64,000 bases of DNA. Source: UBA9926 sp038131595 (GTDB taxonomy: Bacteria > Pseudomonadota > Gammaproteobacteria > Pseudomonadales > Azotimanducaceae). Location: contig JAYPPR010000001.1 of assembly GCA_038131595.1 (NCBI GenBank), positions 1 to 64,000 of the forward strand, given 5' to 3'. The position numbers and the translations under genes are program-made. The notes under the pieces were generated by a model that saw nothing but the letters and a program-made list of their open reading frames with translations, was not told the DNA's origin and searched no databases. Shown here piece by piece: positions 28,030 to 37,098 of the stretch (its first letter is position 1; each line of letters starts with the position of its first letter).

Positions 28030-28357
28030 GTTGCCGCCCATTCCGGGCAAACGATACTTTACGATTGGTGAGGTGAGCGAGTTGTGCTTGGTTAAAGCGC
28101 ACGTGCTTCGGTATTGGGAGCAGGAATTCCCCCAGCTGTCACCTGTTAAGCGCCGCGGCAATCGCCGCTACTATCAGCGTCAGGACGTGCTGATGATTCG
28201 TCAGATTCGAGAGCTCCTCTACGAGCAGGGCTTCACCATTACGGGGGCAAGGGCCAGACTCTCGGGCGAGGTGCAAAAAGAAGATCGAACCCAATCCAAG
28301 CAATTGATCCGGCAAATGATCAATGAATTAGAAGGGCTCCTGGAAGACTTGAAATAG
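28004..28357 (+). CDS. MerR-family transcriptional regulator
   Basis: A 117-residue regulator with the winged helix-turn-helix of MerR proteins at about residues 18-85 (YFTIGEVSELCLVKAHVLRYWEQEF, then the wing RRGNRRYYQRQDV), followed by a short helix (LIRQMINELEGLLEDLK) that would dimerise. There is no metal or ligand-binding domain after the helix, as in the conserved small MerR-like protein found after ihfA throughout gammaproteobacteria. Its target is not known. The ATG lies within ihfA, so translation is probably coupled to it. Confidence 0.93.
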   Translation: MQDTQTASELPPIPGKRYFTIGEVSELCLVKAHVLRYWEQEFPQLSPVKRRGNRRYYQRQDVLMIRQIRELLYEQGFTITGARARLSGEVQKEDRTQSKQLIRQMINELEGLLEDLK

Positions 28358-28740
28358 CATTAGCTCCAAACCAGGGTAAGTTGGTTCGGACACGCAAGCG
28401 TTGGCTCAAGCACTCCAACTAGATTGCTAGATCAATTTATTCTGAGCAGCGATCTGATCCCAACAATTTTTTTTACCTATATCTACTTCGCCTAACCTCA
28501 CTCGAAGGTTGCTAACGGTTGCGGCTTGTTTGCTAAAAAGTGGTTGATGGAACGCAATTTGCCAGCCGCCAACCTTAAGTCTTCGCCGATTAATCAACAC
28601 TCAATTAAATCTCTTGGCTTGCCTGTCGATGCGCTCCGGCAAAGCTTGAACTCGGATTGACGAGTCACGGGCCCAGGCGATATTCGCCCGACATCAAAGC
28701 AATGATGAAGACGATACGCGTAGCCGAATCGCGGTGTTGT
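28358..28740. other. Intergenic, no gene recognised
   Basis: About 380 bases between the MerR gene and tRNA-Pro. A minus-strand open frame at 28594-28836 runs antisense through the tRNA and is the familiar spurious product of tRNA-Pro genes. No terminator was found for the ihfA transcript. Confidence 0.6.
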
Positions 28741-28749
28741 TGCTAGAAT
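28741..28749 (+). promoter_or_regulatory. Extended -10 promoter of tRNA-Pro
   Basis: TGCTAGAAT ends ten bases before the tRNA and is followed by GCGCGATCT. It resembles the infC and tRNA-Val -10 regions. No strong -35 is visible. Confidence 0.7.
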
Positions 28750-28758
28750 GCGCGATCT

Positions 28759-28835
28759 CGGGGCGTAGCGCAGTCTGGTAGCGCACCACACTGGGGGTGT
28801 GGTGGTCGTAGGTTCAAATCCTGCCGTCCCGACCA
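28759..28835 (+). tRNA. tRNA-Pro(GGG)
   Basis: A 77-nt cloverleaf with encoded CCA. Acceptor stem CGGGGCG / CGTCCCG with one G-T pair, anticodon stem CCACA/TGTGG and loop CTGGGGG giving anticodon GGG. T arm GTAGG-TTCAAAT-CCTGC. The same tRNA lies after ihfA/merR in Pseudomonas. Confidence 0.97.
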
Positions 28836-28970
28836 TTTTTCTTATCAGTGATCAAGTAACATTCCGTCAGACATATGATGGTATTTGTTTGATTATCCGC
28901 ATCGCTGCCGGCGGTCAAGCTCTGTTTGAATTAGTTCTCTTTTGCAGGGCTGATCATTCAGTCTTTTTGG

Positions 28971-30412
28971 TTGGCCTCTCCCTTGCCGAAGATTACTAGG
29001 GATTCACGCTATCAAAGCCATCCTCACTCAAATTGGCGTATCCTACGCGCGCTTAACAAAAGGTTGGCAGAACTCACGTTCTTCAAAACGCGCTTGATCA
29101 AACGACTATTCCACCCTGAGACGCCATTCAACCCGGCTAAAACGCCCTTTTTCTATGGCTGGGTGATATGGCTCTTGTCGACCCTCGGGTTCCTCATGAG
29201 TGTGCCCGGGCAGACCATGGGCATGGCCGTTTTCACAGACCCGTTCATTGAGGCCTTTGGACTTACTCGCACCGAGCTCTCTCTGGCCTACCTGTTTGGA
29301 ACGGTTTCGTCGTCGTTCTTTCTGACAACGGCCGGGCGATGGTTTGACCGGTTTGGCGGCCGCCTCATGGTGACGGCGTCAAGCATTGCGCTGGGCGCGA
29401 TGGTGGTGTTCATCAGCGTCACCGACCAATTGGCGCACTTGTTGGGCACCGGCTTTGCGCCGTTTGCATTGATTTTCATCGGCTATTTTGGGGTGCGATT
29501 TTTCGGGCAGGGCGTGCTGACCAGTTGCTCACGAAACGTACTGATGCCCTGGTTTGTTCGTCGTCGCGGGCTGGTGGCGGGTGTTCGAGGGGTCTTCGTT
29601 TCTATCGGTTTCTCGCTCGCGCCGTTATTGCTTGCTTGGTTGATCGCTATATTTGGTTGGCGTGAGGCGCTCTGGGTGCTTGCCGCCATTGTCGGTTTAA
29701 TTTTCCCAGTACTGACTTATCTTTTTTTGCGTGACTCACCTGCCAGTGTTGGGCTTGTCGCCGATGGCGATGGCTCGGACGCCAACGCTACGCCGCAGGA
29801 GGCGCCGAGTAAAACGCTGCAAGAGGCTAGGCGGTCGCCTATCTTATGGCTGTATACAAGCTCGCTCGCCATTCATGCACTCTTTGGCACCGCGCTGACC
29901 TTCCATGTGGTGTCGATATTTTCCGAGGCCGGTCGCGATGCAAGTGAAGCGTTTGGTTACTTTTTGCCCGCCGCGGTGTTCTCCACCACCGTCAATCTGC
30001 TGGCAAGCAGTGTCGTGGACCGATACCCGCTGAAACCCTTCCTGCTCTTTATGTTGATGGCCTTTACCTTGGGAGCAGTTGGCCTCCTGAATCTAGAGCG
30101 CACCTGGGGTTTTGGATGCTCGCCGCAGGCTTTGGTGCCGGCGGCGGATTGTGGGGCGTTATTTCGAATCTTGCGTTTATCCGCTTTTTTGGCCCCAATC
30201 ATTTGGGTGAGGTGAGTGGCTTTAATACCTCGGTAACGGTTTTTGCAAGCGCAATAGGTCCGGCCGCATTTAGCCTGGCGCTGGATATCTTTGGCGCTTA
30301 CCACGCGGCGGTTTACGCTTGCATTGTTGTACTAATTATCCTTCTTGTTGCCGCGGTGTGGCTCGATCAGGCTGAGCCCGCGAACCTTGCTCGCCCTGCT
30401 GGAGAAGCTTGA
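28971..30412 (+). CDS. MFS transporter, interrupted by a one-base frameshift
   Basis: A 12-helix major facilitator of about 480 codons. The first 415 codons (28971-30215) carry FFYGWVIWLLSTLGFLMSVPGQTMGMAVFTDPFIEAFGLTR in short form: helix 1 and the RhlT/OxlT-like N terminus, then GRWFDRFGGR as the cytoplasmic loop 2-3 motif. The remainder is in another frame and starts MLAAGFGAGGGLWGVI. Adding one T to TTTT at 30110-30113 yields WGFWMLAAGFGAGGG and a single frame ending at 30412. The substrate is unknown. The start is unclear: TTG at 28971 has no good ribosome binding site, and homologues usually begin nearer the first helix. Confidence 0.82.
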
Positions 30413-30920
30413 GTTAACCCTCCACACCCTGTCGTTTATTTCATCGGTCGCCATTTCTCCCTAAGGCCATCTAATACTCTCAGTCCACTGCTACTTGCTT
30501 ACACCTGCAGTCCTCACGCATGAATTTCTTCAATTTGTGGAAATAGGCCCGGAATTTGCTCCCAATAGTGTAGGGAAAAGAGGAGGGAAAAGAAGATTAG
30601 GTAGTAGCCGCTCAAGGCTCTCGGTAGAGGGTTGAGTGGCGCGAGACAAGGTAAGGCGTAGCGTGGAAAGTTTAGGTCCCGAAAATCAGTACCAGAGCCG
30701 CGCATTTAGCATTTGTAACGGTTTAAGTGCATCAGACAAGGAGGTCGATGAATGAATCAGTTGTTGAAGAGTCCATGGCAACCCCATCAAGCAGAAAAAG
30801 AACCTGGCAATACCAATCCTTCCCATTTCCTTACGTTGGCTGTGGCAGGCGCTGCGGCCCATTAAAGGAGCGAAATCTTGCACCAAAATTGGCGACCACG
30901 ACCGATTTTGGGGCGACGCT
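30413..30920. other. Region upstream of the glucosylglycerate operon; strong SD and possible miscalled N terminus
   Basis: About 500 bases. A perfect AAGGAGG at 30738-30744 is placed seven bases before an ATG at 30752 that opens a 37-codon frame ending at 30865. The frame of the following phosphatase is itself open back to about 30767 but has no start codon there. One base removed near the GG at 30835-30836 would join the two into a longer N terminus for the phosphatase. The remaining sequence (30413-30730) shows nothing. Confidence 0.4.
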
Positions 30921-31895
30921 TTGAACACCACAACCATCTCATCGTCGGGGCAGTCCCGCATTTTGATCAGCACCGATCTCGATGGCTCACTCTTGGGTCA
31001 TGAACAATACGACATGACCGGGATCAGTGTGCAAATCCAAGCGTTGTCACAAACGAGCATCCCTGTTGTATTCAATTCGAGTAAAACGATTCGCGAGTGT
31101 GTGCACTTGCAAGAAGCACTCTCGCTCGATGCGCCTTTTATTGCGGAGAATGGTGCCGCGATTGTATTCCGGGAAGATGACGAACGATTCGATTTTTCCA
31201 AACATTCGAGCGAGCAACTCGCAAGCGGGAAGCGCATCATCACCCTTGGAACCGAACTCAGTCATCTCTTGGCGTTCAAGTATGCCTACTGCCCAGAGGC
31301 GATCGATATCGTCTCAGGAGACAGTGAGGCGCTGATTCGCATTACCGGACTAGACGAAGCATCGCTTGAAGACGCGAGGGATCGACAATACTCGCTGCCC
31401 ATGGTGCTTGACTCTGCGCAATACGCATCGCTGGAAACGAAAGCATTTGACTTCGGTTACCGTTTCGAAGTGGGCGGGCGATTTAAAACCCTCCAAGGCA
31501 GGCACGATAAAGCGACGGCGCTTGAACTTGTCGCAGCCGCTTTTAAGAGGGCAGCCGACGGCTCGGTGAAGTTGATCGGTCTCGGTGACGCGCCCAATGA
31601 CCAGCGAATGTTAGAAGCGTGCGATGTGGCCGTTGTCGTTCGAAGAGAAGGATGCCACCACCTCATGCCTCAAGCGGAAAAGGTGATTAAAACCGATTCG
31701 GAAGCGCCACGCGGCTGGATTGCTGGCGTCGAGGCAGCGCTCGCGACATTGAACCGAGCGAGCCCGCTGGTTGACGCTCCTGCGCTGCATGAAAAGTTCC
31801 AGGCCCTTCGTGAAAAAGGGAACTGGTCAGTCGATGAGGTTAGTAGCAGCGCGCCCACTCCACCTATTTTGGATACCAAAGAACATGGCAGATAG
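30921..31895 (+). CDS. HAD-family glucosyl/mannosyl-3-phosphoglycerate phosphatase
   Basis: A HAD-superfamily (Cof/MpgP type) phosphatase of up to 324 residues. The nucleophile motif is ISTDLDG with Asp19 and Asp21, motif II is VFNSSKTIREC, and motif IV is GLGDAPNDQRML near residue 236, as in the mannosyl-3-phosphoglycerate phosphatase family. Because the next gene is a glucosyl-3-phosphoglycerate synthase, the likely reaction is removal of phosphate from glucosyl-3-phosphoglycerate to give glucosylglycerate, a compatible solute. Its 3' end overlaps the synthase gene by 11 bases. The TTG start at 30921 has no ribosome binding site; see the note on the upstream region. Confidence 0.85.
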   Translation: MNTTTISSSGQSRILISTDLDGSLLGHEQYDMTGISVQIQALSQTSIPVVFNSSKTIRECVHLQEALSLDAPFIAENGAAIVFREDDERFDFSKHSSEQLASGKRIITLGTELSHLLAFKYAYCPEAIDIVSGDSEALIRITGLDEASLEDARDRQYSLPMVLDSAQYASLETKAFDFGYRFEVGGRFKTLQGRHDKATALELVAAAFKRAADGSVKLIGLGDAPNDQRMLEACDVAVVVRREGCHHLMPQAEKVIKTDSEAPRGWIAGVEAALATLNRASPLVDAPALHEKFQALREKGNWSVDEVSSSAPTPPILDTKEHGR

Positions 31896-33126
31896 CTTTC
31901 AGCATGGGGCGGTGACAACGCTTCACAACATCACTCACCGATCGGTAGAGGAGATTGAACTCGAATTGGAGGCTTTCTCTGCGGCGAGACCCATGGCGCT
32001 CATATTGCCCTCTCTTTACAGTGAGCTTGAGCAGCCGGCGCTTCACCACATCGTTGATGAATTAAAGAAGGTTAAGTATCTCGATACCATTACGATTGGC
32101 CTGGACCGCGCGACAGAGACGCAATACCGACACGCGCTGTCGTTTTTTGGGCAATTGCCGCAAAAGGTGAATGTCCTCTGGAACGACGGGCCAAGGCTAT
32201 CGGCAATCCATGAGCAATTGAAAGCCGCGGGTGTGGCCCCCACAGAACTCGGTAAAGGACGGAACGTCTGGTACTGCATGGGTTACACGCTGGCTAACCC
32301 GGACATAGAAGCGGTGGCGCTCCACGATTGCGACATCAAAACCTACGACCGGAGTATGCTCGCCAAGCTGATCTATCCAGTCGCGAACCCAAGCTTTCGG
32401 TTTCAGTTCAGCAAAGGGTTTTACGCGAGGGTTGGTAGTAGCGGTCTAGGGGGCAGGGTTTCCCGGCTATTGGTAACGCCGCTGGTAAGAGCGTTAAAGC
32501 ACAGTCTTGACCCGCAGCATCATGAATATCTGAATTTCCTCGATAGCTTCAGATATCCGCTTGCAGGCGAATTCTCGATGCGCCGTGACGCAATGAAAGG
32601 GCTCCGAATCCCGAGCGACTGGGGCCTTGAAGTCGGTGTGTTGGTTGAGATGCTCCGTAACTATTCGACGCGCAGAATTTGTCAGGTAGAGATTGCCGAC
32701 ATTTACGATCACAAACATCAGCAGGTGTCCAAAGATAACGATCAGGGCGGCCTGTCGCGGATGTCGATCGATATTTCCAAAGCGCTGTTTAGAAAGCTGG
32801 CGACCGATGGTGTGACCTTCAGTCAGGAAGGATTTCGGACGATCAAAGCGACGTATCTTCGAGTTGCTCTCGACCTAATCGACAGTTACCGATGCGACGC
32901 TGAAATGAATGGCCTGCGGCTCGATCTCCATTCTGAGGAGCAGATCGTAGAGCTCTTTGCGGAGAACCTCATTAAAGCAGGTGACTCATTCTTGACGAGG
33001 CCGCTGGATCAGCCTTTTGTCCCCCATTGGACGCGGGTCATGAGCGCGGTGCCAGACATCCTCCATCAGCTTCAAGAGGCAGTCGCCCTTGATCAGCGCG
33101 ATCACGGGGCGGCACGTGCAGCTTGA
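31885..33126 (+). CDS. gpgS: Glucosyl-3-phosphoglycerate synthase (GT81-like)
   Basis: A 413-residue GT-A fold glycosyltransferase similar to GpgS, which joins glucose from a nucleotide-sugar donor to 3-phosphoglycerate. The nucleotide-binding region is MALILPSLYSELEQPAL (about 37-53), and the metal-binding DxD is DCD at 148-150 in VALHDCDIKTYDR. GKGRNVWYCMGY (about 123-134), PLAGEFSMRRDAMKGLRIPSDWGLEVG and VEIADIYDHKHQ are typical of the family. The ATG at 31885 lies in the overlap with the phosphatase gene. The next gene begins before its stop codon, so the operon is tightly packed. Confidence 0.9.
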   Translation: MADSFQHGAVTTLHNITHRSVEEIELELEAFSAARPMALILPSLYSELEQPALHHIVDELKKVKYLDTITIGLDRATETQYRHALSFFGQLPQKVNVLWNDGPRLSAIHEQLKAAGVAPTELGKGRNVWYCMGYTLANPDIEAVALHDCDIKTYDRSMLAKLIYPVANPSFRFQFSKGFYARVGSSGLGGRVSRLLVTPLVRALKHSLDPQHHEYLNFLDSFRYPLAGEFSMRRDAMKGLRIPSDWGLEVGVLVEMLRNYSTRRICQVEIADIYDHKHQQVSKDNDQGGLSRMSIDISKALFRKLATDGVTFSQEGFRTIKATYLRVALDLIDSYRCDAEMNGLRLDLHSEEQIVELFAENLIKAGDSFLTRPLDQPFVPHWTRVMSAVPDILHQLQEAVALDQRDHGAARAA

Positions 33127-34863
33127 CCCGTTATCTGAATTAACAGAGCGGGTTGTTGAGCATTTAGAGCGAATCTACCCTGATGAGAATACCCACGCGT
33201 TAGCGAAGCGATTCGTGAGCGCCATGGACTATGGCGGGAAAATTCACAGCGCGCTGGCCCACACCAACTTATGGACCGAGCGAGATGCCGTCGTCATCTG
33301 CTACGGCAACAGCTGCACTGCACCGAATGAGGCGCCCCTTGCGACGCTAGCAAGGGTGCTTCATGAGAGAACAGAAGGCTTGTTCTCGATGGTGCATTTG
33401 CTGCCGTTTTTCCCCTACAGCTCTGATGACGGCTTCTCGGTCATCAATTACCGACAAGTCAATGAAAGTCTGGGAGGGTGGGAAGATATCACGCGTTTTT
33501 CCAAACAGTACCGGCTGATGGGTGACTTGGTGATGAATCATTGCTCTGCGAGGAGTCAATGGTTTTTGCAATACGCGGACAATCAACCCCCTGGCGCGGG
33601 CTATTTTATTGAAATGGACGACACCATGGACGTGTCGCAGGTGGTGAGACCTAGATCATCGCCGCTTGCCAAACCGGTTCGGACTCCAGCCGGAGAGAAA
33701 TTCGTGTGGTGCACCTTCAGCCACGATCAGGTCGACCTTAATTACGCGAATCCAGAAACATTGCTGGAGATGGTGGGGATTATTGCCTTCTACCTGGACC
33801 AAGGCATATCCATTTTTCGTTTGGACGCAGTTGCCTACATTTGGAAGGTGATTGGCACGAGCTGCGTTAACCTTCCAGAGACTCATGAAATCATTCGCTT
33901 GTTGCGAACCTTGGTGGCAAGGCGGGCGCCAGAGGCGATTTTGATCACAGAGACGAACCTACCAAACCGGGAGAACCTCTCTTACTTCGGAAATGCGAAC
34001 GAGGCGCATTGGATTTATAACTTTACGTTGCCACCGCTCGTGCTCCATGCGCTCACATTCGGGCGAGCCACTTATTTGAATCAATGGATGATGAGTATGC
34101 CGCCTGCTCAAGACGGCACGGCTTATCTCAACTTCGTGACGTCCCACGATGGTATTGGGCTGCGTCCGGCTGAGGGCATTCTGCCGGAAGCAGAGCTTGA
34201 AGCACTGGTGACAACGATGAAGACCCGCGGAGGGCTCATTTCAAGTCGAGAGTTGGATGGGCGGCTCGTGCCCTATGAACTGAACATCAGTCTTTATTCA
34301 GCGTGCGCCGATGAGAGTGGGTGTCGATCGTTACAGCGCAAAAAGTTTCTGTTGGCCCACGCCATTATGTTTGGGCTTGAGGGCGTACCGGCAGTGTATT
34401 TTCCCAGTCTCTTCTCTACGGAGAACGCCACACACCGCGTTGAGGCAACCGCTCACAATCGTGCCATCAATCGGCCGGCGTGGACCGAAGAGGGAGTCAA
34501 TGCGCATCTAGAGGCAGAGTCAGAAGCGGCTCAGTTCTTAGACGATTTGAAGTCGCTGATGGCGATTAGGCGAAGGCAGCCTGCCTTTCACCCGAATGCG
34601 ACTCAGTTCACGCTGCACTTGGGGGACCCTGTGTTTGCTTTTTGGCGGCAAAGCAGGAACCGAGAGCAGAGTATTTTCTGCCTTCACAACTTATCGGGGA
34701 GTCCGATCGACGTGCCCCAGAATAGTCTCAACCTGATCGATGGTGAGCGCTGGATTGACTTGCTCAGCGGCGAGTCCATTGATGGTTATTCGAAATCTTT
34801 AGTACTCGCACCCTATCAGAGCTGCTGGATCACGAATTGGAACCCTCCGCCGAGCAAACATAA
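33116..34863 (+). CDS. GH13_18 phosphorylase, probably glucosylglycerate phosphorylase
   Basis: A sucrose-phosphorylase-type GH13 enzyme of about 582 residues. The nucleophile is the aspartate of IFRLDAVAY (residue 237), the acid/base is the glutamate of LITETNLPN (about 279), and the stabiliser is the aspartate of FVTSHDGIG. The operon context points to reversible phosphorolysis of glucosylglycerate to glucose 1-phosphate and glycerate rather than sucrose. GTG at 33116 has GGGGCGG before it; TTG at 33089 is an alternative. The frame has no stop at the natural end (VLAPYQSCWITNW) and runs on to 35197 through the symporter start. One extra C in CCC at 34843-34845 would bring in TAA at 34861-34863. 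Confidence 0.85.
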
Positions 34864-34864
34864 G

Positions 34865-36461
34865 ATGACCGGGCTCAGCGCACTAGACTGGTGGGTGATT
34901 GGGGTCTACCTCACGGGTTTGATCGGATTTGGGTGGTGGTTATCTCGGTCGCAAGAGAGCGCAGAGGACTATTTTCTTGGGGGCGAGGGCTCGTGGACCT
35001 TGGTCCATCGCACTATCGATACTGGCAACTCAATGCTCAACCAACAGTATTTTAGGCGCCCCGGCCTTTGTAGCTTTTGTAGCGGGGGGCGGCTTGATCT
35101 GGTTGCAGTACGAGCTTGCAGTTCCTTTGGCCATGATTGTGCTCATCACACTGGTGTTTCCAGCGTTGTACCGAGCCGGCGGATTCTCTATTTATGAGTT
35201 CCTCGAGCGTCGGTTCGACCGAGCAACGCGGGTCTGGCTAAGCGGTATCTTTCAGGTCGCACGAGTGCTCGCTGCAGCGGTGACGATCTACGGGGTTGCA
35301 TCGATTATCGCGCTGATCACTGGATTGACGTTTTTCCAATCGGTCCTCATTTTCGGCCTGGTGACGGTGGTTTACGATTATTTTGGTGGAATCAATGGCG
35401 TCATTTTCTCAGACGTCCTCCAAATGACGGTTCTGGTCACTGTGCTCATTTGGGTCTTTGCCACGATGTGGGGTGGGGATGCCAATCCTTTTGAGGCGCT
35501 GGCCAGCTCGGAGCCCGAGCGCGTGGTCATCATCGATTTCGCAAGCCACGGCTTAGGAGACGGCAAGGATTTTGCGTTTTGGCCCATGCTCTTTGGTGGG
35601 CTATTCCTGTATGTGGCGTACTACGGCCTAGACCAGAGTCAGGCGCAGCGGCTGTTGACTGCATCAAACGAGGAGGTAGGTAAAAAGGCGCTGTTTTTGA
35701 ATGGTGTACTGCGTTTGCCTCTCGTTTGTCTCTATTGCGCCATCGGGGTGGGGCTTGCTCACTACGCCGCAATGGACGCGAGCTTCCTATCGAGGCTGCC
35801 AGAGGGCGCGAGCGGACCCGATTTTAATATGGCGTTACCTCGCTACATGATCGACACGTTTGCGGCGGGTTGGCTCGGCCTTGCGATGGTGGCTTTGCTG
35901 GCAGCTGCAATGTCCTCATTAGATTCGGTGCTGAATGCGCTGAGTGCGACGACGGTCAGTGACTTCCTGATGCCAAGTCGTTGGGGTAAACGCCAAGCCG
36001 GTAGCCGATGGATCGGGATCGCCAAACTGACGACGCTCGCCTGGGGGTTGATCGCGATGGTGCTCGCATTTTGGGTGGATGACATTTCCTCCTCGATCCT
36101 CGTTGCGATCAACAAAATCGGATCCTTGTTCAACGGGCCGATATTGGGCGTGTTCGCTTGCGCATTGTTGACCACCAGCGTCACCGGTATGGCGGTGCGT
36201 GCAGGACTCGTTGCTGGGTTTGTAGCCAACGTCTACGCCTGGATCTATCTGCCGGAGGTGTCGTGGCTGTGGTGGAACGTGCTGGGCGCGATCGTTTGTT
36301 TTACGACCGCAATCATTGGGTCGGCAGTTGCATCTAGCCGTAGCGTGAATAGTGTCAACGCGTATTCGATGAGCCAGACACCTCCCATTGCGGCGACTGG
36401 GTTGTCCGCCGCGCTCTTTGCCTACTTCACGCTAATGCTGCTGTTGTTCTACTTGATGTGA
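34865..36461 (+). CDS. Sodium:solute symporter (SSS family), frameshifted
   Basis: A Na+-coupled transporter of about 530 codons with 13-14 membrane segments. It begins at ATG 34865 (MTGLSALDWWVIGVYLTG), one base after the probable stop of the phosphorylase gene (TAAGATG). The frame breaks after SAEDYFLGGE; removing one G from GGG at 34987-34989 gives EDYFLGGEARGPWSIALSI and one frame to 36461. SSS landmarks are the ATQCSTNSILGAPAF unwound helix 1 region, FQVARVLAAAVTIYG, the YYGLDQSQAQRLL segment and AAMSSLDSVLNALSATTVSDFL with the second-sodium-site serines. Its place in the operon suggests uptake of glucosylglycerate, glycerate or a sugar. Confidence 0.85.
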
Positions 36462-37098
36462 TTGAAGAATCCATTGGCGCAACCACTGGGTCCTTGATTT
36501 GCAAGCCTGCAAGCTGCCTAGCGGACTCCCTGTCCGTGTGTCGACGCCGGACGCCAATCCAGTTGGCCTGAGTAGGCCCCTCGCGGCAAAAGTCGATCGG
36601 ACAACTTCAAAGAGCGCTTAGCCGATAAGCACCGCCGTACTTTCTCTGCAATGTTTTTTCTGTAGCGCTTCTTAAGAGGCACTGACAGGGATTAGAACGG
36701 AAGGCGATGGGAAAACGAGTCAGTCCAAAATCATCGAGGACAGGACCGGGCTCGCTTATTTCAGTTCAATGGCGCACAGCCGCTTGCAGCACTAAAGCGG
36801 GTCACAAATCGGCTGCTTGCTTCAAGCAGGTGCATGGCATGCGTGTTCCGTCAAAGAAATCGGCATCAGTTAGCCCGTTATAGAGAGCGAAAGTTGATTC
36901 AGTGCGTGGTTGTAGAGGGGAAATAAAGTTGGCCCAGAAAGTGCTGAAATAGAGGCAGATCGAGGTTTGAGTTTGAATCGTTTGCTGAGCCTTCGGGTCT
37001 TGAGAAGGGGAGGTGATTGTCAACGAGTTTGGGCAGTACCGACCAGAAACGAATCAAACAAAGGTTAAAGGGGGCTTAACAAGCAATGGAAATCATCA
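36462..37098. other. Intergenic, no gene recognised
   Basis: About 640 bases after the symporter. One minus-strand frame of 73 codons (36802-37023) lacks a ribosome binding site and family likeness. No terminator or repeat was recognised. Confidence 0.5.

Noticed and set aside
28594..28836. 80-codon minus-strand open frame starting MVGTAGFEPTTTTPPVWC
   Set aside because: It is antisense to tRNA-Pro; this translation is a well-known spurious product of tRNA genes.
30752..30865. Stand-alone 37-residue small protein
   Set aside because: Good ribosome binding site, but no family evidence; it is more likely a leader or the misframed N terminus of the phosphatase, so it is reported as a finding and not as a gene.
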